Source: Petrolisthes cinctipes
Taxonomy: Eukaryota > Arthropoda > Malacostraca > Decapoda > Porcellanidae
Length of the DNA stretch: 64,000 nt
Direction of reading: 5' to 3'
Assembly (NCBI GenBank): GCA_033782935.1
Contig: JAWQEG010000411.1
Location: 1,547,501 to 1,611,500 of the forward strand
The position numbers and the translations under genes are program-made. A model generated the notes under the pieces. The model worked only from the letters and a program-made list of their open reading frames with translations, was not told the origin of the DNA and made no database searches. Within the stretch, counting starts at the first letter, position 1. Each line of letters starts with the position of its first letter. Below, piece by piece: positions 36,001-50,508 of the stretch.

Positions 36001-38692
36001 TGTATTTTGAAAATACTCTAACACGGAGTAGGCATGTACAGATCGCTTCTGAGACCCCAAAATATCGAATTTTCGGGTGTTTTGAGCCTGAATTTGAGAT
36101 ATAAACGAGTATAGAAGATGCATACACATATTGACTTTGGGCACCAAAAATATCGATTTTCAGCATGTTTTGGGCCTGAATTTTGAAAATACTCTAACCC
36201 GGAGTAGGCATGTACAGATCGCTTCTGGGACCCCAAAATATCGAATTTTCGGGTGTTTAGGGCCAGAATTTGAGATATAAACGGGTACAGAAGATGCATG
36301 CACATATAGACTTTTGAGCACCTAAAAGATCGATTTTCAGTATGTTTTTGGCCTGTATTTTGAAAATACTCTAACACGGAGTAGGCATGTTCAGATCGCT
36401 TCTGGGACCCCTAAATATCGAATTTTCAGGTGTTTTGGGCCTTAATTTGAGATATCGCCTTTACGCACCTAAAATATCGATTTTCAGTATGTTTTTGGCC
36501 TGTATTTTGAAAATACTCTAACACGGAGTAGGCATGTACAGATCGCTTCTGGGACCCCAAAATATCGAATTTTCGGGTGTTTAGGGCCAGAATTTGAGAT
36601 ATAAACGGGTACAGAAGATGCATGCACATATCGACTTTTTGGCACCTAAAATATCGATTTTCAGTATGTTTTTGGCCTGTATTTTGAAAATACTCTAACA
36701 CGGAGTAGGCATGTACAGATTGCTTCTGGGACCCTAAAATATTGAATTTTCGGGTGTTTTGAGCCTGAATTTGAGATATAAACGGGTACTGAAGATACAT
36801 GCACATATTGACTTTGGGCATCTAAAATATCGATTTTCAGCATGTTTTGGGCAGGTATTTTGAAAATACTCTAACACGGAGTAGGCATGTACAGATCGCT
36901 TCTGGGACCCCAAAATATCGAATTTTCGGGTGTTTTGAGCCTGAATTTGAGATATAAACGAGTACTGAAGATGCATGCACATATCGACTTTTGGGCACCT
37001 AAAAGATCGATTTTGAGCATGTTTTTGGCCTGTATTTTGAAAATACTCTAACACGGAGTAGGCATGTACAGATCCCTTCTGGAACCCCTAAATATCGAAT
37101 TTTCGGGTTTTTTGGGATTGAATTTGAGATATCCACTTTTTGGCACATAAAATATCGATTTTTAGCATGTTTGTACCCTATATTTTGATTAAATTCTAGC
37201 ACTGATTAGGCATGTACAGATTGCTTCTGGGACCCCAAAATATTGAATTTTCGGGAGTTTTGAGCCTGAATTTGAGATATAAACGGGTACAGAAGATACA
37301 TGCACATATTGACTTTGGGCATCTAAAATATCGATTTTGAGCATGTTTTGGGCCTGTATTTTGAAAATACTCTAACACGGAGTAGGCATGTACAGATCGC
37401 TTCTGGGACCCCAAAATATCGAATTTTCGGGTGTTTTGGGCCTGAATTTGGGATATCGCCTTTACGCACCTAAAATATCTATTTTTAGCATGTTTTGAGC
37501 CTATATTTTGAAAATATTCTAGCACTGAGTAGGCATGTACAGATCGCTTTTGGGACCCCTAAATATCGAATTTTCGGGTGTTTTGAGCCTGAATTTGAGA
37601 TATAAACGGGTACTGAAGATGCATGCACTTTTGGGCACCTAAAACATCGATTTTGAGCATGTTTTGGGCCTGTATTTTGAAAATACTCTAACACGGAGTA
37701 GGCATGTACAGATCGCTTCTGGGACCCCAAAATATCGAATTTTCGGATGTTTTGGGCCTGAATTTGAGATATCGCTTTTACGCACCTAAAATATCGATTT
37801 TGAGCATGTTTTGAGCCTATATTTTGAAAACATTCTAGCACTGACTAGGCATGTACAGATCGATTCTGGGTCCCCAAAATATTGAATTTTCGGGTGTTTT
37901 GAGCCTGAATTTGAGATATAAATGGGTACCGAAGATGCATGCACATATCGACTTTTGGGCACCTAAAATATCGATTTTAAGCATGTTTTGAGCCTATATT
38001 TTGAAAACATTCTAGCACTGCGTAGGCATGTACAGATTGCTTCTGGGACCCCAAAATATCGAATTATCTGGTGTTTTGAGCCTGAATTTGAGATATAAAC
38101 GAGTATAGAAGATGCATACACATATTGACTTTGGGCACCAAAAATATCGATTTTTAGCATGTTTTGGGCCTGAATTTTGAAAATACTCTAACACGGAGTA
38201 GGCATGGACAGATCGCTTCTGGGACACCAAAATATCGAATTTTCGGGTGTTTAGGGCCAGAATTTGAGATATAAACGTGTACAGAAGATTCATGCACATA
38301 TAGAGTTTTGAGCATCTAAAAGATCGATTTTCAGTATGTTTTTGGCCTGTATTTTGAAAATACTCTAACACGGAGTAGGCATGTACAGATCGCTTCTGGG
38401 ACCCCTAAATATCGAATTTTCGGGTGTTTTGGGCCTGAATTTGAGATATCGCCTTAACGCACCTAAAATATCGATTTTCAGTATGTTTTTGGCCTGTATT
38501 TTGAAAATACTCTAACACGGAGTAGGCATGTACAGATCGCTTCTGAGACCCCAAAATATCGAATTTTCGGGCGTTTAGGGCCAGAATTTGAGATATAAAC
38601 TGGTACAGAAGATACATGCACATATTGACTTTGAGCATCTAAAATATCGATTTTCAGCATGTTTTGGGCATGTATTTTGAAAATACTCTAAG
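33028..38692. repeat. 5,665-bp tandem duplication, copy 1
   Basis: Everything from 33,028 to 38,692 recurs at 38,693-44,357 at a constant offset of 5,665. The left edge is set by a mismatch at 33,027 (CTAACACGG) against 38,692 (CTAAGACGG). The breakpoint can lie anywhere in 33,028-33,082, because the flanks are the same over that stretch. The unit holds about 34 monomers, including unusual ones: GCATGCACTTTTGGG (a loss of about eight bases, near 35,955 and 37,625) and TGTTTGTACCCTATATTTTG near 37,170. Confidence 0.93.
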
Positions 38693-41600
38693 ACGGAGTA
38701 GGCATGTACAGATCGCTTCTGGGACCCCAAAATATCGAATTTTCGGGTGTTTAGGGCCAGAATTTGAGATATAAACGGGTACAGAAGATGCATGCACATA
38801 TAGACTTTTGAGCGCCTAAAAGATCGATTTTCAGTATGTTTTTTGCCTGTATTTTGAAAATACTGTAAAACGGATTAGGCATGTACAGATCGCTTCTGGG
38901 ACCCCTAAATATCGAATTTTCGGGTGTTTTAGGACTTAATTTGAGATATCGCCTTTACGCACCTAATATATCGATTTTCAGTATGTTTTTGGCCTGTATT
39001 TTGAAAATACTCTAAAACGGAGTAGGCATGTACAGATCGCTTCTGGGACCCCAAAATATCGAATTTTCGGGTGTTTAGGGCCAGAATTTGAGATATAAAC
39101 GGGTACAGAAGATGCATGCACATATAGACTTTTGAGCACCTAAAAGATCGATTTTCAGTATGTTTTTTGCCTGTATTTTGAAAATGCTGTAAAACGGAGT
39201 AGGCATGTACAGATCGCTTCTGGGACCCCTAAATATGAAATTTTCGAGTGTTTTGGGCCTGAATTTGAGATATCGCCTTAACGCACCTAAAATATCGATT
39301 TTTAGCCTGTTTTGAGCCTATATTTTGAAAATATTCTAGCACTGAGTAGGCATGTACAGATCGCTTTTGGGACCCCTAAATATCGAATTTTTGGGTGTTT
39401 TGAGCCTGAATTTGAGATATAAACAGGTACAGAAGATACATGCACATATTGACTTTGGGCATCTAAAATATCGATTTTCAGCATGTTTTGGGCATGTATT
39501 TTGAAAATACTCTAACACGGAGTAGGCATGTACAGATCGCTTCTGGGACCCCAAAATATCGAATTTTCGGGTGTTTTGGCCTGAATTTGAGATATAAACG
39601 GGTACTGAAGATGCATGCACATATCGACTTTTGGGCACCTAAAACATCGATTTTGAGCATGTTTTGGGCCTGTATTTTGAAAATACTCTAACATGGAGTA
39701 GGCATGTACAGATCGAATCTGGGACCCCATAATATCGAATTTTCGGGTGTTTTTGGGCCTGAATTTGAGATATCGCCTATACGCACCTAAAATATCGATT
39801 TTTAGCATGTTTTGAGCCCATATTTTGAAAATATTCTAAAACTGAGTAGGCATGTACAGATCGCTTCTGGGACCCCAAAATATCGATTTTTCGGGTGTTT
39901 TGAGCCTGAATTTGAGATATAAACGAGTACAGAAGATGCATGCACATATCGACTTTTGGGCACCTAAAATATCGATTTTGAACATGTTTTGAGCCTATAT
40001 TTTGAAAACATTCTAGCACTGAGTAGGCATGTACAGATCGCTTCTGGGACCCAAAAATGTCGAATTTTTGGGTGTTTTGAGCCTGAATTTGAGATATGAA
40101 CGAGTATAGAAGATGCATACAGATATTGACTTTGGGCACCAAAAATCTCGATTTTCAGCATATTTTGGGCATGAATTTTGAAAATACTCTAACACGGAGT
40201 AGGCATGTACAGATCGCTTCAGGGACCCCAAAATATCGAATTTTCGGGTGTTTAGGGTCAGAATTTGAGATATAAACTGGTACAGAAGATGCATGCACAT
40301 ATCGACTTTTGGGCACCTAAAAGATCGATTTTCAGTATGTTTTTGACCTGTATTTTGAAAATATTCTAACACGGAGTAGGCATGTACAGATCCCTTCTGG
40401 GACCCCTAAATATCGAATTTTCGGGTGTTTTGGGACTGAATTTCAGATATCGACTTTTTGGCACCTAAAATATCGATTTTTAGCATGTTTTTAGCCTATA
40501 TTTTGAAAATATTCTAGCACTGAATAGGCATGTACAGATTGCTTCTGGGACCCCAAAATATTGAATTTTCGGGTGTTTTGAGCCTGAATTTGAGATATAA
40601 ACGGGTACCGAAGATATATGCACATATTGACTTTGTGCATCTAAAATATCGATTTAGAGCATGTTTTGGGCCTGTAGTTTGAAAATACTCTAACACGGAG
40701 TAGGCATGTACAGATCGCTTCTGGGACCGTAAAATATCGAATTTTCGGGTGTTTTGAGCCTGAATTTGAGATATAAACGGGTACTGAAGATGCATGCACA
40801 TATCGACTTTTGGGCACCTAAAACATCGATTTTGAGCATGTTTTGGGCCTGTATTTTGAAAATACTCTAACACGGAGTAGGCATGTACAGATCGCTTCTG
40901 GGACCCCAAAATATCGAATTTTCGGGTGTTTTGGGCCTGAATTTGAGATATCGCCTTTACGCACCTAAAATATCGATTTTTAGCATGTTTTAAGACTATA
41001 TTTTGAAAATATTCTAGCACTGAGTAGGCATGTACAGATCGCTTCTTGGACCCAAAAATATCGAATTTTCGGGTGTTTTGGGCCTGAATTTGAGATATCG
41101 CCTTTACGCTCGTAAAATATCGATTTTTAGCATGTTTTGAGCCTATATTTTGAAAATATTCTAGCACTGAGTAGGCATGTACAGATCGCTTCTGGGACCC
41201 CTAAATATCGAATTTTCGGGTGTTTTGAAATTGAATTTGAGATATAAACGAGTACAGAAGATGCATGCACATATCGACTTTTGGGCACCTAAAATATCGA
41301 TTTTGAGCATGTTTTGAGCCTATATTTTGAAAACATTCTAGCACTGAGTAGGCATGAACAGATCGCTTCTGGGTCCCCAAATTATTGAATTTTCGGGTGT
41401 TTTGAGCCTGAATTTGAGATATAAACGGGTACAGAAGATATATGCACATATTGACTTTGTTCATCTAAAATATCGATTTTCAGCATGTTTAGGGCCTGTA
41501 TTTTGAAAATACTCTAACACGGAGTAGGCATGTACAGATCGCTTCTGGGACCCCAAAATATCGAATTTTCGGGTGTTTTGAGCCTGAATTTGAGATATAA

Positions 41601-44357
41601 ACGGGTACTGAAGATGCATGCACTTTTGGGCACCTAAAACATCGATTTTGAGCATGTTTTGGGCCTGTATTTTGAAAATACTCTAACACGGAGTAGGCAT
41701 GTACAGATCGCTTCTGAGACCCCAAAATATCGAATTTTCGGGTGTTTTGAGCCTGAATTTGAGATATAAACGAGTATAGAAGATGCATACACATATTGAC
41801 TTTGGGCACCAAAAATATCGATTTTCAGCATGTTTTGGGCCTGAATTTTGAAAATACTCTAACCCGGAGTAGGCATGTACAGATCGCTTCTGGGACCCCA
41901 AAATATCGAATTTTCGGGTGTTTAGGGCCAGAATTTGAGATATAAACGGGTACAGAAGATGCATGCACATATAGACTTTTGAGCACCTAAAAGATCGATT
42001 TTCAGTATGTTTTTGGCCTGTATTTTGAAAATACTCTAACACGGAGTAGGCATGTTCAGATCGCTTCTGGGACCCCTAAATATCGAATTTTCAGGTGTTT
42101 TGGGCCTTAATTTGAGATATCGCCTTTACGCACCTAAAATATCGATTTTCAGTATGTTTTTGGCCTGTATTTTGAAAATACTCTAACACGGAGTAGGCAT
42201 GTACAGATCGCTTCTGGGACCCCAAAATATCGAATTTTCGGGTGTTTAGGGCCAGAATTTGAGATATAAACGGGTACAGAAGATGCATGCACATATCGAC
42301 TTTTTGGCACCTAAAATATCGATTTTCAGTATGTTTTTGGCCTGTATTTTGAAAATACTCTAACACGGAGTAGGCATGTACAGATTGCTTCTGGGACCCT
42401 AAAATATTGAATTTTCGGGTGTTTTGAGCCTGAATTTGAGATATAAACGGGTACTGAAGATACATGCACATATTGACTTTGGGCATCTAAAATATCGATT
42501 TTCAGCATGTTTTGGGCAGGTATTTTGAAAATACTCTAACACGGAGTAGGCATGTACAGATCGCTTCTGGGACCCCAAAATATCGAATTTTCGGGTGTTT
42601 TGAGCCTGAATTTGAGATATAAACGAGTACTGAAGATGCATGCACATATCGACTTTTGGGCACCTAAAAGATCGATTTTGAGCATGTTTTTGGCCTGTAT
42701 TTTGAAAATACTCTAACACGGAGTAGGCATGTACAGATCCCTTCTGGAACCCCTAAATATCGAATTTTCGGGTTTTTTGGGATTGAATTTGAGATATCCA
42801 CTTTTTGGCACATAAAATATCGATTTTTAGCATGTTTGTACCCTATATTTTGATTAAATTCTAGCACTGATTAGGCATGTACAGATTGCTTCTGGGACCC
42901 CAAAATATTGAATTTTCGGGAGTTTTGAGCCTGAATTTGAGATATAAACGGGTACAGAAGATACATGCACATATTGACTTTGGGCATCTAAAATATCGAT
43001 TTTGAGCATGTTTTGGGCCTGTATTTTGAAAATACTCTAACACGGAGTAGGCATGTACAGATCGCTTCTGGGACCCCAAAATATCGAATTTTCGGGTGTT
43101 TTGGGCCTGAATTTGGGATATCGCCTTTACGCACCTAAAATATCTATTTTTAGCATGTTTTGAGCCTATATTTTGAAAATATTCTAGCACTGAGTAGGCA
43201 TGTACAGATCGCTTTTGGGACCCCTAAATATCGAATTTTCGGGTGTTTTGAGCCTGAATTTGAGATATAAACGGGTACTGAAGATGCATGCACTTTTGGG
43301 CACCTAAAACATCGATTTTGAGCATGTTTTGGGCCTGTATTTTGAAAATACTCTAACACGGAGTAGGCATGTACAGATCGCTTCTGGGACCCCAAAATAT
43401 CGAATTTTCGGATGTTTTGGGCCTGAATTTGAGATATCGCTTTTACGCACCTAAAATATCGATTTTGAGCATGTTTTGAGCCTATATTTTGAAAACATTC
43501 TAGCACTGACTAGGCATGTACAGATCGATTCTGGGTCCCCAAAATATTGAATTTTCGGGTGTTTTGAGCCTGAATTTGAGATATAAATGGGTACCGAAGA
43601 TGCATGCACATATCGACTTTTGGGCACCTAAAATATCGATTTTAAGCATGTTTTGAGCCTATATTTTGAAAACATTCTAGCACTGCGTAGGCATGTACAG
43701 ATTGCTTCTGGGACCCCAAAATATCGAATTATCTGGTGTTTTGAGCCTGAATTTGAGATATAAACGAGTATAGAAGATGCATACACATATTGACTTTGGG
43801 CACCAAAAATATCGATTTTTAGCATGTTTTGGGCCTGAATTTTGAAAATACTCTAACACGGAGTAGGCATGGACAGATCGCTTCTGGGACACCAAAATAT
43901 CGAATTTTCGGGTGTTTAGGGCCAGAATTTGAGATATAAACGTGTACAGAAGATTCATGCACATATAGAGTTTTGAGCATCTAAAAGATCGATTTTCAGT
44001 ATGTTTTTGGCCTGTATTTTGAAAATACTCTAACACGGAGTAGGCATGTACAGATCGCTTCTGGGACCCCTAAATATCGAATTTTCGGGTGTTTTGGGCC
44101 TGAATTTGAGATATCGCCTTAACGCACCTAAAATATCGATTTTCAGTATGTTTTTGGCCTGTATTTTGAAAATACTCTAACACGGAGTAGGCATGTACAG
44201 ATCGCTTCTGAGACCCCAAAATATCGAATTTTCGGGCGTTTAGGGCCAGAATTTGAGATATAAACTGGTACAGAAGATACATGCACATATTGACTTTGAG
44301 CATCTAAAATATCGATTTTCAGCATGTTTTGGGCATGTATTTTGAAAATACTCTAAG
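38693..44357. repeat. 5,665-bp tandem duplication, copy 2
   Basis: I found no difference from copy 1 at any position I compared, including all the rare variants (CTAACATGG, GATCGAATCTGGG, CGATTTAGAGCATG, ACGCTCGTAAAATATCG). Every reading frame in the two copies gives the same peptide. The unit ends with CTCTAAGACGG, as copy 1 does. Such sameness over 5.7 kb suggests a very recent event, or an assembly duplication that should be excluded. Confidence 0.93.
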
Positions 44358-46804
44358 ACGGAGTAGGCATGTACAGATCGCTTCTGGGACCCCAAAATAT
44401 CGAATTTTCGGGCGTTTAGGGCCAGAATTTGAGATATAAACTGGTACAGAAGATACATGCTCATATTGACTTTGAGCATCTAAAATATCGATTTTCAGCA
44501 TGTTTTGGGCATGTATTTTGAAAATACTCTAACACGGAGTAGGCATGTACAGATTGCTTCTGGGACCCCAAAATATCGAATTTTCGGGTGGTTTGGCCTG
44601 AATTTGAGATATAAACGGGTACTGAAGATGCATGCACATATCGACTTTTGGGCACCTAAAACATCGATTTTGAGCATGTTTTGGGCCTGTATATTGAAAA
44701 TACTCTAACACGGAGTAGGCATGTACAGATCGCTTCTGGGACCCCAAAATATCGAATTTTCGGGTGTTTTGGGCCTGAATTTGAGATATCGCCTTTACGC
44801 ACCTAAAATATCGATTTTTAGCATGTTTTAAGCCTATATTTTGAAAATATTCTAGCACTGAGTAGGCATGTACAGATCGCTTCTTGGACCCAAAAATATC
44901 GAATTTTCGGGTGTTTTGGGCCTGAATTTGAGATATCGCCTTTAAGCTCGTAAAATATCGATTTTTAGCATGTTTTGAGCCTATATTTTGAAAATATTTT
45001 AGCACTGAGTAGGCATGTACAGATCGCTTCTGGGACCCCTAAATATCGAATTTTCGGGTGTTTTCAACTTGAATTTGAGATATAAACGAGTACAGAAGAT
45101 GCATGCACATATCGACGTTTGGGCACCTAAAATATCGATTTTGAGCATGTTTTGAGCCTATATTTTGAAAACATTCTAGCACTGACTAGGCATGTACAGG
45201 TCGCTTCTGGGTCCCCAAAATATTGAATTTTCGGGTGTTTTGAGCCTGAATTTGAGATATAAACGGGTACAGAAGATATATGCACATATTGACTTTGTGC
45301 TTTTAAAATATCGATTTTTAGCATGTTTAGGGCCAGTATTTTGAAAATACTCTAACACGGAGTAGGCATGTACAGATCGCTTCTGGGACCCCAAAATATC
45401 GAATTTTCGGGTGTTTTGAGCCTGAATTTGAGATATAAACGGGTACTGAAGATGCATGCACTTTTTGGCACCTAAAACATCGATTTTGAGCATGTTTTGG
45501 GCCTGTATTTTGAAAATACTCTAACACGGAGTAGGCATGTACAGATCGCTTCTGGGACCCCAAAATATCGAATTTTCGGATGTTTTGGGCCTGAATTTGA
45601 GATATCGCTTTTACGCACCTAAAATATCGATTTTTATCATGTTTTGAGCCTATATTTTGAAAATATTCTAGCACTGAGTAGGCATGTATAGATCGCTTCT
45701 GGGACCCCAAAATATCGAATTTTCGGGTGTTTTTGGCCTGAATTTGAGATATCGCCTTTACGCTCGTAAAATATCGATTTTTAGCATGTTTTGAGCCTAT
45801 ATTTTGAAAATATTCTAGCACTGAGTAGGCATGTACAGATCGCTTCTGGGACCCCTAAATATCGAATTTTCGGGTGTTTTGAGCTTGAATTTGAGATATA
45901 AACGAGTACAGAAGATGCATGCTCATATCGACTTTTGGGCACCTAAAATATCGATTTTGAGCATGTTTTGAGCCTATATTTTGAAAACATTCTAGCACTG
46001 CGTAGGCATGTACAGATCGCTTCTGAGACCCCTAAATATCGAATTTTCAGGTGTTTTGGGCCTTAATTTGAGATATCGCCTTTACGCACCTAAAATATCA
46101 ATTTTCAGTATGTTTTTGTCCTGTATTTTGAAAATACTCTAACACGGAGTAGGCATGTACAGATTGCTTCTGGGACCCTAAAATATTGAATTTTCGGGTG
46201 TTTTGAGCCTGAATTTGAGATATAAACGGGTACAGAAGATACATGCACATATTGACTTTGGGCATCTAAAATATCGATTTTCAGCATGTTTTGGGCAGGT
46301 ATTTTGAAAATACTCTAACACGGAGTAGGCATGTACAGATCGCTTCTGGGACCCCAAAATATCGAATTTCCGGGTGTTTTGAGCCTGAATTTGAGATATA
46401 AACGAGTACTGAAGATGCATGCACATATCGACTTTTGGGCACCTAAAAGATCGATTTTGAGCATGTTTTTGGCCTGTATTTTGAAAATACTCTAACACGG
46501 AGTAGGCATGTACAGATCCTTTCTGGAACCCCTAAATATCGAATTTTCGGGTGTTTTGGGACTGAATTTGAGATATCCACTTTTTGGCACATAAAATATC
46601 GATTTTTAGCATGTTTGTACCCTATATTTTGATTAAATTCTAGCACTGATTAGGCATGTACAGATTGCTTCTGGGACCCCAAAATATTGAATTTTCGGGT
46701 GTTTTGAGTCTGAATTTGAGATATAAACGGGTACAGAAGATACATGCACATATTGACTTTGGGCATCTAAAATATCGATTTTGAGCATGTTTTGGGCCTG
46801 TATT

Positions 46805-48305
46805 TTGAAAATATTCTAGCACTGAGTAGGCATGTACAGATCGCTTTTGGGACCCCTAAATATCGAATTTTCGGGTGTTTTGAGCCTGAATTTGAGATAT
46901 AAACGGGTACAGAAGATACATGCACATATTGACTTTGGGCATCTAAAATATCGATTTTCAGCATGTTTTGGGCATGTATTTTGAAAATACTCTAACACGG
47001 AGTAGGCATGTACAGATCGCTTCTGGGACCCCAAAATATCGAATTTTCGGGTGTTTTGGCCTGAATTTGAGATATAAACGGGTACTGAAGATGCATGCAC
47101 ATATCGACTTTTGGGCACCTAAAACATCGATTTTGAGCATGTTTTGGGCCTGTATTTTGTAAATACTCTAACACGGAGTAGGCATGTACAGATCGAATCT
47201 GGGACCCCATAATATTGAATTTTCGGGTGTTTTTGGGCCTGAATTTGAGAGATCGGCTATACGCACCTAAAATATCGATTTTTAGCATGTTTTGAGCCCA
47301 TATTTTGAAAATAGTCTAGCACTGAGTAGGCATGTACAGATCGCTTATGGGACCCCAAAATATCGATTTTTCGGGTGTTTTTAGCCTGAATTTGAGATAT
47401 AAACGAGTACAGAAGATGCATGCACATATCGACTTTTGGGCACCTAAAATATCGATTTTGATCATGTTTTGAGCCTATATTTTGAAAACATTCTAGCACT
47501 GAGTAGGCATGTACAGATCGCTTCTGGGACCCCAAAATATCGAATTTTCGGGTGTTTTGAGCCTGAATTTGAGATATAAACGAGTATAGAAGATGCATAC
47601 ACATATTGACTTTGGGCACCAAAAATATCGATTTTCAGCATGTTTTGGACCTGAATTTTGAAAATACTCTAACACGAAGTAGGCATGTACAGATCGCTTC
47701 TAGGACCCCAAAATATCGAATTTTCGGGTGTTTAGGGCCAGAATTTGAGATATAAACGGGTACAGAAGATGCATGCACATATCGACTTTTGGGCACCTAG
47801 AACATCGATTTTCAGTATGTTTTTGGCCTGCATTTTGAAAATACTCTAACACGGAGTAGGCATGTACAGATCGCTTCTGGGACCCCTAAATATCGAATTT
47901 TCGGGTGTTTTGGGACTGAATTTGTGATATCGACTTTTTGGCACCTAAAATATCGATTTTTAGCATGTTTTGAGCCTATATTTTGAAAATATTCTAGCAC
48001 TGAGTAGGCATGTACAGATTGCTTCTGGGACCCCAAAATATTGAATTTTCGGGTGTTTTGAGTCTGAATTTGAGATATAAACGGGTACAGAAGATACATG
48101 CACATATTGACTTTGGGCATCTAAAATATCGATTTTGAGCATGTTTTGGGCCTGTATTTTGAAAATACTCTAACACGGAGTAGGCATGTACAGATCGCTT
48201 CTGGGACCCCAAAATATCGAATTTTCGGGTGTTTTTGGCCTGAATTTGGGATATCGCCTTTACGCACCTAAAATATCAATTTTTAGCATGTTTTTAGCCT
48301 ATATT
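46805..48305. repeat. 1,501-bp nested repeat, copy 1
   Basis: From about 46,805 the sequence recurs 1,501 bp downstream, about three trimers. Shared rare features are GATCGAATCTGGG, GAGAGATCGGCTATACG, AATAGTCTAGCAC and CGATTTTGATCATG. The left edge lies in a hybrid monomer whose half B changes type midway (GGGCCTGTATTTTG followed by AATATTCTAGCAC). Confidence 0.8.
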
Positions 48306-49580
48306 TTGAAAATATTCTAGCACTGAGTAGGCATGTACAGATCGCTTTTGGGACCCCTAAATATCGAATTTTCGGGTGTTTTGAGCCTGAATTTGAGATA
48401 TAAACGGGTACAGAAGATATATGCACATATTGACTTTGGGCATCTAAAATATCGATTTTCAGCATGTTTTGGGCATGTATTTTGAAAATACTCTAACACG
48501 GAGTAGGCATGTACAGATCGCTTCTGGGACCCCAAAATATCGAATTTTCGGGTGTTTTGGCCTGAATTTGAGATATAAACGGGTACTGAAGATGCATGCA
48601 CATATCGACTTTTGGGCACCTAAAACATCGATTTTGAGCATGTTTTGGGCCTGTATTTTGTAAATACTCTAACACGGAGTAGGCATGTACAGATCGAATC
48701 TGGGACCCCATAATATTGAATTTTCGGGTGTTTTTGGGCCTGAATTTGAGAGATCGGCTATACGCACCTAAAATATCGATTTTTAGCATGTTTTGAGCCC
48801 ATATTTTGAAAATAGTCTAGCACTGAGTAGGCATGTACAGATCGCTTATGGGACCCCAAAATATCGATTTTTCGGGTGTTTTTAGCCTGAATTTGAGATA
48901 TAAACGAGTACAGAAGATGCATGCACATATCGACTTTTGGGCACCTAAAATATCGATTTTGATCATGTTTTGAGCCTATATTTTGAAAACATTCTAGCAC
49001 TGAGTAGGCATGTACAGATCGCTTCTGGGACCCCAAAATATCGAATTTTCGGGTGTTTTGAGCCTGAATTTGAGATATAAACGAGTATAGAAGATGCATA
49101 CACATATTGACTTTGGGCACCAAAAATATCGATTTTCAGCATGTTTTGTACCTGAATTTTGAAAATACTCTAACACGAAGTAGGCATGTACAGATCGCTT
49201 CTAGGACCCCAAAATATCGAATTTTCGGGTGTTTAGGGCCAGAATTTGAGATATAAACGGGTACAGAAGATGCATGCACATATCGACTTTTGGGCACCTA
49301 GAACATCGATTTTCAGTATGTTTTTGGCCTGTATTTTGAAAATACTCTAACACGGAGTAGGCATGTACAGATCGCTTCTTGGACCCCTAAATATCGAATT
49401 TTCGGGTGTTTTGGGACTGAATTTGTGATATCGACTTTTTGGCACCTAAAATATCGATTTTTAGCATGTTTTGAGCCTATATTTTGAAAATATTCTAGCA
49501 CTGAGTAGGCATGTACAGATTGCTTCTGGGACCCCAAAATATTGAATTTTCAGGTGTTTTGAGCCTGAATTTGAGATATA
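48306..49580. repeat. 1,501-bp nested repeat, copy 2 (partial)
   Basis: This copy follows copy 1 to about 49,580, then continues with different monomers (GGTACCGAAGATGCATG). Single-base differences include GTTTTGTACCTG against GTTTTGGACCTG. The region near 54,750-55,800 has this unit only once, so the duplication is specific to the first 7.4-kb block or was lost from the second. Confidence 0.8.
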
Positions 49581-50184
49581 AACGGGTACCGAAGATGCAT
49601 GCACATATCGACTTTTGGGCACCTGAAATATCGATTTTGAGCATGTTTTGAGCCTATATTTTAAAAACATTCTAGCACTGCGTAGGCATGTACAGATCGC
49701 TTCTGGGACCCCAAAATATCGAATTTTCGGGTGTTTTGAGCCTGAATTTGAGATATAATCGAGTATAGAAGATGCATACACATATTGACTTGGGGCACCA
49801 AAAATATCGTTTTTCAGCATGTTTTGGGCCTGAATTTTGAAAATACTCTAACACGGAGTAGGCATGTACAGATCGATTCTGGGACCCCAAAATATCGAAT
49901 TTTCGGGTGTTTAGGGCCAGAATTTGAGATATAAACGGGTACAGAAGATGCATGCACATATAGACTTTTGAGCACCTAAAAGATCGATTTTCAGTATGTT
50001 TTTTGCCTGTATTTTGAAAATACTCTAACACGGAGTAGGCATGTACAGATCGCTTATGGGACCCCTAAATATCGAATTTTCGGGTGTTTTGGGCCTTAAT
50101 TTGAGATATCGCCTTTACGCACCTAAAATATCGATTTTCAGTATGTCTTTGGCCTGTATTTTGAAAATACTCTAACACGGAGTA

Positions 50185-50508
50185 GGCATGTACAGATCGC
50201 TTCTGGGACCCCTAAATATCGAATTTTCGGGTGTTTTGGGACTGAATTTGAGATATCGACTTTTTGGCACCTAAAATATCGATTTTTAGCATGTTTTGAG
50301 CCTATATTTTGAAAACATTCTAGCACTGCGTAGGCATGTACAGATCGCTTCTGGGACCCCAAAATATCAAATTTTCGGGTGTTTTGAGCCTGAATTTGAG
50401 ATATAAACGAGTGTAGAAGATGCATACACATATTGACTTTGGGCACCAAAAATATCGATTTTCAGCATGTTTTGGGCCTGAATTTTGAAAATACTCTAAC
50501 ACGGAGTA
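50185..50508. repeat. 324-bp S-L dimer, tandem copy 1
   Basis: The dimer has a short monomer of 148 bp (50,185) and a long one of 176 bp (50,333). It is repeated directly from 50,509. Both copies carry ACGAGTGTAGAAG and CTAGCACTGCG. Copy 1 has ATATCAAATTTTC where copy 2 has ATATCGAATTTTC. Confidence 0.87.
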
